Below, in pieces: positions 24,769 through 32,081 of a stretch of DNA of 64,000 bases; position 1 is the first letter of the stretch; the number at the start of each line of letters is the position of its first letter. The DNA lies in the NCBI RefSeq assembly GCF_014281125.1, contig NZ_JACOEA010000002.1, forward strand, positions 186,001-250,000, read 5' to 3'. Made by a program: the position numbers and the translations under genes. The DNA comes from Lawsonibacter celer (GTDB lineage: Bacteria > Bacillota > Clostridia > Oscillospirales > Oscillospiraceae). The notes below the pieces were generated by a model. It did not search any database, was not told where the DNA came from, and saw only the letters and a list, made by a program, of their open reading frames with translations.

Positions 24769-24867
24769 ATGAAAAAGAAACTCTATCTGGTGGGTGGCCC
24801 CATGGGTGTGGGCAAGACAACCGTCTGCCTGTCGCTTGGAGGACAGAAAAGTGGCGGGGCAAATTAG
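24769..24867 (+). pseudogene. 5' remnant of a P-loop kinase gene
   Basis: A well-formed ribosome site (AAAGGGGGG) and ATG open a frame beginning MKKKLYLVGGPMGVGKTT, a complete Walker A motif at residues 9-18 after a beta strand, as in small nucleotide or zeta-toxin-like kinases. After LSL at residue 23 the protein continues GGQKSGGAN and stops, far short of any kinase domain. The rest of the gene is not visible in any frame downstream. The break point near 24837 marks where unrelated sequence begins. It looks like a truncation by insertion or deletion. Confidence 0.75.
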
Positions 24868-25142
24868 ACGGCCCGTGAGGCGGGCAAAAAAAAGTGGAGG
24901 GAAGGCTTCGCAGAGTTGTCCATCTTCGCGCTAAGAGCCGCCCCTTTGGGCGGTTGCGCTCTGAAACGCACCTGCGGGCACAGGCAGACGACGGCAGAAA
25001 ATGAAGTTCCGTGCTTTCCGGCGGCATGCACATCGGAAGTGACCCCTCCCATGACGGACTGGGCGACCTTTCTGCAAGAATCGGGCCCGGTCCGTTGTGC
25101 GCCCCTCTGCCCAAAAAAGCCAAAGCCCTTTTTTGACAAGCT
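24838..25142. other. Non-coding insert-like segment between kinase remnant and rpsR
   Basis: About 300 bases with no gene that has a ribosome site. The base composition is high-GC with A-rich runs (AAAAAAAA at 24890, AAAAAA near 25110). The segment begins exactly where the kinase coding sequence stops making sense, which suggests a repeated or inserted element, but no terminal inverted repeats or target duplication are obvious. Open frames on the minus strand lack start signals. Confidence 0.4.
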
Positions 25143-25143
25143 A

Positions 25144-25171
25144 AAACGCCGGCTCAAATGAGCCGGCGTTT
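25144..25171. terminator. Terminator of the rpsF-ssb-rpsR operon
   Basis: AAACGCCGGCTCA/TGAGCCGGCGTTT palindrome directly after rpsR; on the minus strand it is followed by TAG CTTG, so it relies mainly on the stem and the TTT end. Confidence 0.75.
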
Positions 25172-25180
25172 CTCATATCA

Positions 25181-25420
25181 TCAATCCGTGACAAAGGGCA
25201 GCAGCGCGATCTGACGGGCGCGCTTGATGGCCTCCGTCAGCTGGCGCTGATGCATGGCGCAGGTGCCGGTGGTGCGGCGGGGCAGGATCTTGCTCCGCTC
25301 CGACAGGAACCGGCGCAGCTTGACCGCGTCCTTGTAATCAATGTGCTCCACCTTGTCCACACAGAAGGTGCAGACCTTGCGGCGCTTGCGGCCGCGGGGG
25401 CGCTCTCTATCCATAGCCAT
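25181..25420 (-). CDS. rpsR: 30S ribosomal protein S18
   Basis: A 79-residue ribosomal protein that pairs with S6 on the platform of the 30S subunit. Recognisable parts are RKVCTFC near the N-terminus (a CxxC as in zinc-binding S18 forms), [20 protein letters not shown] and [22 protein letters not shown]. The first ATG is preferred because AGGAGG lies nine bases upstream. It is the third gene of the conserved rpsF-ssb-rpsR operon on the minus strand. Confidence 0.98.
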   Translation of the reverse strand: MAMDRERPRGRKRRKVCTFCVDKVEHIDYKDAVKLRRFLSERSKILPRRTTGTCAMHQRQLTEAIKRARQIALLPFVTD

Positions 25421-25518
25421 AGCAGTAAACCTCCTTTTTTACGGGCCGACAGCCCGGCTTGTTTCTATTCCGCGCGCAGACTTCTGCGCGCAAAGCCCTG
25501 ATTGCTGGGGCGCACCGC

Positions 25519-26007
25519 TCAGAAGGGCAGTTCGCCGTCGTCGTCGGACAGCTCGGCAAACTGATCTCCGCCGCCTGCCGGGGCATTATAGCCACCGGAG
25601 GGCGCCGCATAACCGCCCACAGGCGCGGCCGGCGCCGTATAACCGCCGCCGGGCGGGGCATAGGCCCCGGCCGCCTCGGCCTCCCTCCGGGAGTCGCCGA
25701 AGTAGACGTTGTCCGCAATCACCTCTGCGGAGCGGCGCTTATTGCCGTCCCGATCCGTCCAGTCGCGCAGCTGAAGCCGGCCCTCCACCACGGCCATACG
25801 GCCCTTGGTAAAGAAGCGGGAGACAAACTCCGCCGTCTGCCGCCAGGCCACGATATCAATGAAATCCGTGGACTTCTCGCCGGTAGACTTGTCCTTGAAG
25901 TCCCGATCCACCGCCAGGCTGAAAGAGGCCACTGCCGTCCCGGTCTGGGTGTGGCGGAGCTCCGGGTCGCGGGTCAGGCGACCCATGAGAATGATCCGGT
26001 TGAGCAT
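25519..26007 (-). CDS. ssb: Single-stranded DNA-binding protein
   Basis: A 162-residue SSB. The OB-fold (1-110) opens with MLNRIILMGRLTRDPELRHT and includes DFIDIVAWRQTAEFVSRFF. A glycine/alanine/proline-rich flexible linker follows, and the protein ends in the acidic tip DDDGELPF that recruits replication and repair proteins. The start at 26007 lies after GGGGAG; longer in-frame versions run through rpsF and are not real. The position between rpsF and rpsR is the usual one. Confidence 0.98.
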   Translation of the reverse strand: MLNRIILMGRLTRDPELRHTQTGTAVASFSLAVDRDFKDKSTGEKSTDFIDIVAWRQTAEFVSRFFTKGRMAVVEGRLQLRDWTDRDGNKRRSAEVIADNVYFGDSRREAEAAGAYAPPGGGYTAPAAPVGGYAAPSGGYNAPAGGGDQFAELSDDDGELPF

Positions 26008-26021
26008 CCTGCGTCTCCCCC

Positions 26022-26318
26022 TTACTCGTCCTTGGAGACGATCATGGAACGCATCACGCCGTCCGTAATCCGCAGGATACGATCCAGCTCGCGGGGGAAC
26101 TCGGGCTTGGAGCTGAAGTTCATCAGCACGTAGTAGCCCTCGGTCAGATCGTTGATGGGATAGGCCAGATGGCGCTTGCCCCACTCGTCGATCTCCGCCA
26201 GGGTGCCGTTGCTCTCCACCAGTGTCTTGAACTTGGCCACCATGGCCGCGGTGGCCTCCTCGCCCAGGTTCGGATCGAGAATATAGACCACCTCATAGTT
26301 GCCGCTGAGTTTTGCCAT
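26022..26318 (-). CDS. rpsF: 30S ribosomal protein S6
   Basis: A 98-residue protein with the S6 ferredoxin-like fold: YEVVYILDPNLGEEATAAMV, then WGKRHLAYPINDLTEGYYVLMNF, then ELDRILRITDGVMRSMIV. It binds S18 and 16S rRNA. It has a strong AAGGAGG site and a consensus promoter, with a hairpin leader between, and ssb starts 15 bases after its stop. The S6-S18 pair is known to control its own operon through a leader RNA in several phyla, so the leader here is a candidate site. Confidence 0.98.
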   Translation of the reverse strand: MAKLSGNYEVVYILDPNLGEEATAAMVAKFKTLVESNGTLAEIDEWGKRHLAYPINDLTEGYYVLMNFSSKPEFPRELDRILRITDGVMRSMIVSKDE

Positions 26319-26338
26319 TTTTCTTGCACCTCCTTATG

Positions 26339-26377
26339 GACATATGGCTCCCGCTCTCTGTCGGGAGCAAGGATGTC
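26339..26377 (-). promoter_or_regulatory. Hairpin leader of rpsF, possible S6-S18 autoregulatory RNA
   Basis: On the minus strand an outer GACAT/ATGTC stem encloses an internal loop containing CC, then an inner GCTCCCG/CGGGAGC stem with an eight-base loop. A bulged stem just upstream of rpsF is the layout of the S6-S18 binding leader known in other bacteria. The match is by layout only. Confidence 0.4.
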
Positions 26378-26399
26378 GCCTGTATACACAAGCCATATT

Positions 26400-26427
26400 A
26401 TTATATAGGTTTTTGCCATTTTGTCAA
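26400..26427 (-). promoter_or_regulatory. rpsF operon promoter
   Basis: Minus strand TTGACA, 16-base spacer, TATAAT: full consensus in both boxes. The transcript would start near 26393. Confidence 0.85.
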
Positions 26428-26439
26428 GTATTTCGCACC

Positions 26440-26876
26440 ACTTTCTTTTTTATTGATTTGATAGACGGAAATCTTCTTACAAGCCCTCATAAATGTTTAT
26501 GACACCATGAGAAAATGGCTTAAAACCAAGGCTTTTTGCGTATCGTCATTTATCTTGCTGTTTCTCCGTACAAAGTGGTTTTGTAAGACCGGGCACCATT
26601 TTAGCACCAAGAACCTGTGTAGGATATTGCTTAAAAATCTCTTCCTTTCCATTCTGTTCCCATATTTCAGAGTGATTTTTGGAAGAGCAGGCATAGGAAG
26701 AGGGTACCCTCTTCCTAAAAATGACTTATTGGGAAGTCCCCCAAACCCTCTTTGCATTTTTGTAAATGACTATCTATCGTAAGGCTTCGCGAATGAAGTG
26801 GAACAATAGAGCAGAATATGATACAATAAACTCCAGAAAGCAGTAACGTTATTTTTATATAATTGGAGGTATTTAA
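26440..26876. other. AT-rich left part of a small island
   Basis: Base composition falls sharply compared with the surrounding 60% GC genome. Short open frames here have no ribosome site or recognisable product. The 20-base word GGGCACCATTTTAGCACCAA at 26591-26610 returns with two mismatches at 27686-27705. A direct word AGGAAGAGGGTACCCTCTTCCT at 26696-26717 is a perfect palindrome (shown here as position only in its key parts AGGAAGAGG/CCTCTTCCT). Confidence 0.5.
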
Positions 26877-27257
26877 ATGAACGAAAACTCAATAGCATAT
26901 TGTGGATTGGTTTGTGGCTTTTGTTGTCCTGACGGGAAGTGCAGTTGCAAATCAGAAAATAATTGTGGGAAAAGATTGTGCCCAGAGGGGTGCTATCAGT
27001 ATAATTGTTGCACATCAAAAGGTATTAAAGGTTGTTGGGAATGTTCGGATTCTCCCTGTGATAAGGATATGCTTGCACCTGGCAAAATTAAAATGAGGGC
27101 ATTTGTCCAGTGCATTAAAGAAGATGGTATTCAAAAGTTTATCGGATACTTAGAGCAAAACGAAAAAGATGGAATTGTATATCATAAATCAGGTGTTATG
27201 GGCGACTATGATTTATCTAACGAAAACGAAGTCTTGAATTTACTTAGACGAACATAA
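26877..27257 (+). CDS. DUF3795-type cysteine-rich protein
   Basis: A 126-residue protein with eleven cysteines in its first 65 residues, starting IAYCGLVCGFCCPDGKCSC and continuing CPEGCYQYNCCTSKGIKGCWEC. The C-terminal half (FVQCIKEDGIQKFIGYLEQNE) is helical. The pattern fits DUF3795, small proteins with a probable metal or Fe-S site and unknown function. The start is fixed by TTGGAGGT. Codon use is AT-rich (AAA, GAA, TTT, ATA), unlike all neighbours, and the gene lies in the AT-rich island, which points to recent transfer. Confidence 0.8.
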   Translation: MNENSIAYCGLVCGFCCPDGKCSCKSENNCGKRLCPEGCYQYNCCTSKGIKGCWECSDSPCDKDMLAPGKIKMRAFVQCIKEDGIQKFIGYLEQNEKDGIVYHKSGVMGDYDLSNENEVLNLLRRT

Positions 27258-27932
27258 TAATCAAATAACCCTCTAAGCGGTAGCAGAGCCAGCCGCTCTT
27301 GCCAATGGTGAATAGAACGGCTGTGGCCGCCACTGACAAGCCCGTCTGCCTCTGCTGTGGGGCAGTCAAGGAGCGAAAGCAAAGAGTGCTTTCGCCCTTT
27401 ATATATCATGGAGAAACGTTACGAAGTAGAAACTGATTAAGCCGCTATCTGCAAGGCTTTGCAGACACAGAACCGGGATCGGTAAGGGTTTTATACTCGT
27501 GCCCCTCGAAATGACGTTCTACTGCGCAACAAAACGTGCGTACGCGGTGCGGCGCACTATGCGATTGTCAAAACTAAAAGATAGCAAGCAACTCCCCAAA
27601 TTCCAAAAACAGTAATGAAATAGAGCTTTAACCCCATTATCTCTTTACTGCTTCTTGCAGCCTTTTATAGCCCGGTGTGAAATTTGGGCACCATTTAGGC
27701 ACCAATCAAGACGTTCTATAACCCAGTGGCAGAGTATTGACATGCAGAAAAACATAGTGTTCATGCGGCTTTGCGTCATTTCATATCCTATCGCCTAAAA
27801 GCGCTAATCTAATATTTTTTATATAAAATTTTGCCGCCCGCTGAAATAAAAACCGCCCCTGCCGCGTTAATAGGGCAAAGGGACAGAAATCCCTGAAGTG
27901 TTCCAACGAAACTGAACAAAGGAGATGTTACA
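27258..27932. other. Right part of the AT-rich island and spacer to the next gene
   Basis: No gene with a ribosome site is visible in 675 bases. The segment holds a hairpin after the DUF3795 gene, a GC-richer patch at 27290-27420 and a dyad-rich patch at 27520-27565 (GTGCG...CGCAC words) of the kind seen near mobilisation origins. The second copy of the boundary repeat follows, and then AT-rich sequence up to the promoter region of the next gene. The 27290-27420 patch reads like the tail of a decayed mobile-element gene, but I cannot name it. Confidence 0.4.
27373..27400 (+). terminator. Hairpin downstream of the DUF3795 gene
   Basis: GCGAAAGC/GCTTTCGC arms with a seven-base loop followed by CCTTTATAT. 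Confidence 0.45.
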
Positions 27933-28700
27933 ATGAAACATGGATTTGGACGAGGCTTTTTCAGCGGGGTGCTGGCCGCCGCTCTGGTCGTCGGGCTGGG
28001 CGTGAGCGCGCTGGCCGCCAGCCGCACGATTACCGTAGACGACGACATCCGGATCACCCTCAACGGCGCCCGCTTCCTTCCCAAGGACGCCAGCGGAAAA
28101 AGCGTCCCCCTCTTTTCCTACAATGGCACCACCTACGCCCCTGTGCGGGCCATCTGCGAGGCCGCTGGTCTCCAGGTAGACTATGACTCCGCCAGCTATA
28201 CCGCCGTGGTCACCACGGCCGACGCGGCCGCCGCCGCCCGGCCGGACACCAGCGGCTATCTCTCCTCTGACAGGGCCAAGGAGATTGCCCTGAACGACGC
28301 GGGCGTTGCGGCAGCCGACGCGGTATTTCTCAAGGTCCGCCTGGACTGGGACGACGGGCGCGCGGAGTATGACCTGGAATTCTACGCCGGGAGCACGGAG
28401 TATGACTATGAGATCGACGCGCTTTCCGGCGCCATCCGATCCTCGGACCGGGACTGTGACGACTTTGACCTGCCTTCCTCCGGCGCCGGCTCCGAAGCCA
28501 TGATCACGGCCGACCGCGCCAAGCAGATCGCCCTGGATCGGGCGCCCGCCGGTGTGACGGTGGTCAAATGCAAGCTGGACCGGGACGACGGACGGCTGGT
28601 CTATGAGATTGAGCTGCGTGGGAACAGCGTGGAGTATGAGTGCGACGTAAACGCCGTCACCGGGGTCATTCTGGACTGGGAAGTGGACTACGGCGATTGA
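27933..28700 (+). CDS. Exported stalk-domain protein with two PepSY-like repeats
   Basis: A 255-residue secreted protein. A signal peptide (residues 1-29, ending GVSALAA) is followed by a copper-amine-oxidase N-terminal 'stalk' domain (about 30-90; IRITLNGARF, then YNGTTYAPVRAICEAAG). Two similar PepSY-type repeats follow: SSDRAKEIALNDAG...AEYDLEFYAGSTEYDYEIDA and TADRAKQIALDRAP...VYEIELRGNSVEYECDV. PepSY domains often inhibit peptidases or act as extracellular sensors. There is no wall anchor, so it is probably free or wall-associated by the stalk domain. AAAGGAG lies eight bases before the ATG. The exact function is unknown. Confidence 0.82.
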   Translation: MKHGFGRGFFSGVLAAALVVGLGVSALAASRTITVDDDIRITLNGARFLPKDASGKSVPLFSYNGTTYAPVRAICEAAGLQVDYDSASYTAVVTTADAAAAARPDTSGYLSSDRAKEIALNDAGVAAADAVFLKVRLDWDDGRAEYDLEFYAGSTEYDYEIDALSGAIRSSDRDCDDFDLPSSGAGSEAMITADRAKQIALDRAPAGVTVVKCKLDRDDGRLVYEIELRGNSVEYECDVNAVTGVILDWEVDYGD

Positions 28701-28716
28701 CTTTGCGTAATAAAAA

Positions 28717-28746
28717 GAGGGGGCGCGGCATAAGCCGCGCCCCCTC
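28717..28746. terminator. Terminator between convergent genes
   Basis: GAGGGGGCGCGGC/GCCGCGCCCCCTC with an ATAA loop. On the minus strand a TTTTTATTA tract follows, so it mainly ends galU. Confidence 0.88.
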
Positions 28747-28760
28747 CGCGTTTCTCCGCG

Positions 28761-29630
28761 CTACATCCGGGCCGCCTTTTCCTGAATAAAGCGCTTCAGC
28801 CAGGGGCCGGTACCCGGGTGGTCCAGGGCGAAATCAATGGTGGCCTCCAGAAACCCGTTCAGGTTGCCCGTGTCGTAGCGGCGGCCCTCAAAGTCTACCG
28901 CCACCATCCGCCGCTTCTGGCACAGCTCCTTCAGCCCGTCCGTCAGCTGAATCTCTCCGCCGTAGCCGGGCTTTACCTGTTCCAGAATATCAAATATCTC
29001 CGGCGTGAGCACATAACGGCCCAGGATGGCAAAATTGGAAAACATCTCTTCCGGCTTGGGCTTTTCATTCATGTCGGAGACTGCGTAGATCCGCTCCTCT
29101 AGAGCGTCCACCTTCACCGAGGAATAGCGGGAAATCGCTTGGGTGGACACCTTCTGCACCCCCACGGCGGAGGCGTCGTATTTCTCCGCAGCCTCCACCA
29201 GCTGCTTTGTCACCGGCTTTTCCGCCCGCATGATATCGTCGCCCAGCAGCACGGCAAAGGGCTCGTCCCCCACAAAGCGCTTGGCCCGCCAGATGGCGTG
29301 GCCCAGACCCTTGGTCTCCTTCTGGCGCACGTAAAAGATGTTGGCCAGGTCGGCGGCCTGACGCACTTCCGCCAGCTCCTTGTCCTTCCCCGCCTGGTTC
29401 AGGCGGGTTTCCAGCTCTGGATAATAATCAAAGTAGTCGTCCATGGCGGATTTGGCCCGGTTGGTGACAATGAGGATATCCTCAATGCCGGAGGCCACGG
29501 CCTCCTCGATGATGTACTGGATCACCGGCTTGTCCACCATGGGGAGCATCTCCTTGGGGACGGTCTTGGTGGCGGGCAGCATCCGGGTGCCCAGCCCCGC
29601 GGCGGGAATCACGGCCTTGCGGACTTTCAT
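28761..29630 (-). CDS. galU: UTP-glucose-1-phosphate uridylyltransferase
   Basis: A 289-residue nucleotidyltransferase that makes UDP-glucose from UTP and glucose 1-phosphate for cell-envelope polysaccharides. The nucleotide-binding loop is AAGLGTRMLPATKTVPKEM. Other family marks are KPVIQYIIEEAVASGIEDI, FAVLLGDDIM and YDTGNLNGFLEATIDFAL. The start follows AGGAGG. It lies 20 bases after queT on the same strand, so the two are probably transcribed together from the queT promoter. Length is normal for the family. Confidence 0.97.
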   Translation of the reverse strand: MKVRKAVIPAAGLGTRMLPATKTVPKEMLPMVDKPVIQYIIEEAVASGIEDILIVTNRAKSAMDDYFDYYPELETRLNQAGKDKELAEVRQAADLANIFYVRQKETKGLGHAIWRAKRFVGDEPFAVLLGDDIMRAEKPVTKQLVEAAEKYDASAVGVQKVSTQAISRYSSVKVDALEERIYAVSDMNEKPKPEEMFSNFAILGRYVLTPEIFDILEQVKPGYGGEIQLTDGLKELCQKRRMVAVDFEGRRYDTGNLNGFLEATIDFALDHPGTGPWLKRFIQEKAARM

Positions 29631-29649
29631 AGGACAACCTCCTTATTCC

Positions 29650-30162
29650 TCAGGCCAGGCGGCCCGGGGCAATGAGCTTTTGGAAAAAAGTGCTTTTGGA
29701 CAGGGCGGACAGCAGCAGGCTGCCCAGGATATAGCAGGCGCACAGCTCTCCCAAGGCCACGCCGGGCCCGGCAATGGCGAACATGGGCCAGAAGTTGGGC
29801 CCAAAGCCCGCCTCATACCAGGCCAGCATTCCCCCTACAATGACGCCGTTGCACAGCACTGGGGGCAGGGGGGCCAGCCACCGGTTGGGGGCCTTCATGG
29901 TCAAAAACGCGGCCAGCCCTGTGGCTGCGGTCCCGCACACCACATCTACAATCCCATAGGGGGAGAGCAGGTTGGCCACCAGACAGCCCACCAGCAGGCC
30001 GGGGGCGGTGGCCGGGAAGAAGAAGGGCAGCACGGTGAGGGCCTCCGCCACCCGCAGCTGGGCATAGCCATAAGACGGGCCGGGGAGCAGCATGGTCAGC
30101 ACGGCATAGGCGGCCGCCACTACAGCGGCCAGGGCTAGGTCTTTGGTAGTGAATTTGCGCAT
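29650..30162 (-). CDS. queT: QueT-type queuosine-precursor transporter (ECF S component)
   Basis: A 170-residue membrane protein with about five helices: LALAAVVAAAYAVLTMLL, GYAQLRVAEALTVLPFFFPA, GLLVGCLVANLLSPYGIVDVV, TAATGLAAFLTM and VALGELCACYILGSLLL. The GYAQLRVAEALTVLP signature is characteristic of the QueT family, the substrate-capture component that brings preQ0/preQ1 into the cell with a shared ECF energising module. The start at 30162 follows GGAGG at some distance. A consensus-like promoter and a three-hairpin leader of about 100 bases precede it. Confidence 0.9.
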   Translation of the reverse strand: MRKFTTKDLALAAVVAAAYAVLTMLLPGPSYGYAQLRVAEALTVLPFFFPATAPGLLVGCLVANLLSPYGIVDVVCGTAATGLAAFLTMKAPNRWLAPLPPVLCNGVIVGGMLAWYEAGFGPNFWPMFAIAGPGVALGELCACYILGSLLLSALSKSTFFQKLIAPGRLA

Positions 30163-30261
30163 GTTGTTTCTTACCTCCATTTTGGTATTTAGAGAACAGC
30201 GGTGAGTCCCGCTGAACGAACGCGGCCGCAGCCGCGCTTGGACCGGATGTGGAAACCAGTC
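30163..30261 (-). promoter_or_regulatory. Structured leader of queT, candidate riboswitch
   Basis: From the predicted start near 30261 the RNA holds three hairpins in a row: GACTGG/CCGGTC (30241-30261), CGCGGC/GCCGCG (30221-30236) and CAGCGG/CCGCTG (30197-30214). An A-rich stretch and the ribosome site follow. queT genes are regularly under preQ1 riboswitches; I could not match this leader to a known preQ1 class by eye. Confidence 0.45.
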
Positions 30262-30267
30262 GGAGGT

Positions 30268-30296
30268 ATTGTAGCACGTTTCCCCAGGGAAGTAAA
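30268..30296 (-). promoter_or_regulatory. queT promoter
   Basis: Minus strand TTTACT, 17-base spacer, TACAAT. The -35 box lies directly against the terminator hairpin of the upstream gene. Confidence 0.6.
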
Positions 30297-30323
30297 GAGC
30301 GGCCCCCTTTAAGGGGGCCGCTC
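30297..30323 (-). terminator. Terminator containing the acetyltransferase stop codon
   Basis: GAGCGGCCCCCTT/AAGGGGGCCGCTC palindrome; the TAA stop of the acetyltransferase gene (30309-30311) lies at its centre. TTTACTT follows on the minus strand. Confidence 0.7.
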
Positions 30324-30794
30324 CGCGCTTGGTCCGGAATTTGTTTTCTTCATAATGTAATTGGTCAGAAGCACGCCCCGGCGCTCCACCTGCTGCTCCT
30401 TCACCACCTGCCAGCCCCGCTTTTCAAAGAAAGGGCGGGCAGTGATGGAGGCGTGGGTGGTCAGCCCAGCCGTATCCGCAGCACGCTCCAGCGCCTCACA
30501 GATGGCGGAGGCGATCCCCCTGCCCTGACAGTCCTTATGCACGTACAGCCGGTCCAGATATCCGGTCCCGTCCATGTCCCCGAAGCCCACGATTCGGCCG
30601 CTCTCCTCCGCCACCAGCGTATGGTGCTCCAGAAAGGAGCGGTTCCACCCCTCCAGGTCCACGGCGCCGGGCGACCAGGCGTCCAGCTGCTCCGGGGTGT
30701 AATCCCCGGCGTTCACCGTATGGACCGTGTGATGGAACAGCTCCGCCAGCGCCTGGCAGTCTGAAGGGGCATAGGGACGCAGCACCATGCTCAT
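30309..30794 (-). CDS. GNAT-family N-acetyltransferase
   Basis: A 161-residue acetyltransferase. The core shows HHTLVAEESGRIVGFGDM, then YLDRLYVHKDCQGRGIASAIC, the acetyl-CoA loop (QGRGIA), and ASITARPFFEKRGWQVVKEQ near the end. Substrate is not predictable; members acetylate amines of proteins, antibiotics or metabolites. It overlaps the upstream aldolase gene by four bases (ATGA), so both proteins are made from one message. The last residues GPSAERPP are encoded within the terminator stem. Confidence 0.9.
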   Translation of the reverse strand: MSMVLRPYAPSDCQALAELFHHTVHTVNAGDYTPEQLDAWSPGAVDLEGWNRSFLEHHTLVAEESGRIVGFGDMDGTGYLDRLYVHKDCQGRGIASAICEALERAADTAGLTTHASITARPFFEKRGWQVVKEQQVERRGVLLTNYIMKKTNSGPSAERPP

Positions 30795-31429
30795 ACCGCC
30801 TGATTGGAGGCGATAATAGCTTTAAAATCCGCGATATTCTGCTCTGACAGGGGCCGGAAGGTGCCCAGCAGGCGGGCATAGCAGGCGATCTGGGCCGCCT
30901 CCTCCACATAGACGGCGGCCGTCATGGCCGCGCCGATGTCTTTCCCCACGCAGAAGCAGCCGTGGTTCTGCAGCAGCACGGCCCGGTCGGGCCCCAGTGT
31001 CTCCACCACCCGGCGGGCCAGCGCCGCGCTGCCGGGCAGCTCAAAAGGCACCGTCCGGATGGGGGCAAACTCCGCCTGGGGCGGCGTGGAGGGCTTTAAC
31101 TCCTCCCCGTCCATGGCCATGACCGTGCAGTACAGCCCGTGGGTGTGCACGGCCGCCCCCACATCGGGCCGGGCGCGGAACACCGCGGTGTGCATGGGGG
31201 TCTCAGACGAGGGCTGATAGGGTCCCTCAAGCCAATGGCCCTCCAGGTCCACCACGGCGATCTCCTCCGCAGTCAAGCCCGCATAGGGCCGCCCGCTGGG
31301 CGTGATGGCGATCACATTGTCCTGAAAATCCCGCACGGCGATGTTGCCTGAGGTGCCGTGGATCAGCCCCATGCCAGCGGCATCCAGAATGGCCCCCAGC
31401 ACCTGCCGGCGGATGGTCTCATACTTCAT
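30791..31429 (-). CDS. Class II aldolase/adducin-family protein
   Basis: A 212-residue zinc enzyme of the FucA/AraD class. Marks are HGTSGNIAVRD (phosphate loop), TPSGRPYAGLTAEEI, PMHTAVFRARPDVGAAVHTHGLY with the metal-binding HxH, and the later metal histidine in LLQNHGCFCVGKD. Family reactions are aldol cleavage of fuculose phosphate or epimerisation of ribulose phosphate; which one is not clear, since no sugar operon surrounds it. The start at 31429 follows AGGAG. It is coupled to the acetyltransferase gene downstream. Confidence 0.9.
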   Translation of the reverse strand: MKYETIRRQVLGAILDAAGMGLIHGTSGNIAVRDFQDNVIAITPSGRPYAGLTAEEIAVVDLEGHWLEGPYQPSSETPMHTAVFRARPDVGAAVHTHGLYCTVMAMDGEELKPSTPPQAEFAPIRTVPFELPGSAALARRVVETLGPDRAVLLQNHGCFCVGKDIGAAMTAAVYVEEAAQIACYARLLGTFRPLSEQNIADFKAIIASNQAV

Positions 31430-31456
31430 GTCCCGGCTCCTCTCCCGCGGCATTTC

Positions 31457-31648
31457 TCAGCAATACTCGAACTCCTCATACTTCCGCTCCCCCTGCTTGA
31501 TGTCCTTACTCTCCCCCACCAGCGTGCCCATGCTCCCGCAGCCGGGGCAGCAGCCGAATTGCGGGTCGGACAGATCCACCAGCTCCCAGCGGTATTTTCT
31601 GCCGCACTTGGGACATTCATAAAACATAAAATAAGTACCCCAGGTCAT
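31457..31648 (-). CDS. Small zinc-ribbon protein
   Basis: A 63-residue protein with two knuckles, ECPKCGRKY and CCPGCGSM, separated by 19 residues, which together would bind one zinc ion. The start is placed at 31648 because GGAGG lies eight bases upstream; a five-codon longer version would start inside that site. The remaining part (VGESKDIKQGERKYEEFEY) is charged. It lies 27 bases before the aldolase start and could be in the same transcript. Its function is unknown. Confidence 0.75.
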   Translation of the reverse strand: MTWGTYFMFYECPKCGRKYRWELVDLSDPQFGCCPGCGSMGTLVGESKDIKQGERKYEEFEYC

Positions 31649-31683
31649 ATTCCGTTCCTCCAAACAATCGTCTTTGCGTCTGT

Positions 31684-32010
31684 CTAGTCGCCATCCGCAC
31701 GCTCGGCCTGTTCCGCGCGCACCGCATCCCGGGTGGCCAGGGTGTCGGCCAGCGTCCGGGCCGGGCGGGCATTGATCTCCGCTCCCCAGCGCCCCGCCCA
31801 GGCAGCCAGGTCCGCCAGCCCGCTCTCATCCATGGGAAACTCCCTGCGCTCCTCCACCCGGCTGAGCTGGTAGCACCAGGGCCCCTCCCACACCTCGGCA
31901 GCGAGCTTCTCCCCGTCGGGCACAACCCGATAGCTCATACGGCCGGCGCTGGCCGACCAGAAATTCCCGTTCTGAAAGTGGGAGAGCACCGGCAAAAACA
32001 GCTCCTCCAT
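31684..32010 (-). CDS. Hypothetical protein
   Basis: A 108-residue soluble protein. It has no domain I recognise: MEELFLPVLSHFQNGNFWSA, then SYRVVPDGEKLAAEVWEGPW and a helical end (LADLAAWAGRWGAEINARP). The compact alpha-beta pattern and low complexity outside it suggest a small single domain. The ATG at 32010 is supported by GGAG five bases upstream, whereas the longer in-frame versions have none. It lies between the amino-acid ABC transporter and the zinc-ribbon gene on the same strand. Confidence 0.65.
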   Translation of the reverse strand: MEELFLPVLSHFQNGNFWSASAGRMSYRVVPDGEKLAAEVWEGPWCYQLSRVEERREFPMDESGLADLAAWAGRWGAEINARPARTLADTLATRDAVRAEQAERADGD

Positions 32011-32081
32011 ATCCGCTCCTCTCCGCGCCAAAGAAAAAAGACGCGCTTTTTTCAGCATTATAGCACGCCTTTTCCATAAAT

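Larger units (their letters stand above)
26591..27705. repeat. Near-direct repeats bounding an AT-rich island
   Basis: GGGCACCATTTTAGCACCAA (26591-26610) and GGGCACCATTTAGGCACCAA (27686-27705) match at 18 of 20 positions and enclose 1.1 kb of foreign-looking sequence with one gene. Similar words occur near the 3' ends of tyrosine integrase genes of clostridial elements, so these may be attachment or integrase-end remnants. That link is from memory. Confidence 0.5.

Noticed and set aside
24864..25157. Minus-strand frames of about 100 codons after rpsR
   Set aside because: No ribosome site, unusual composition and overlapping alternatives; treated as non-coding insert-like sequence.
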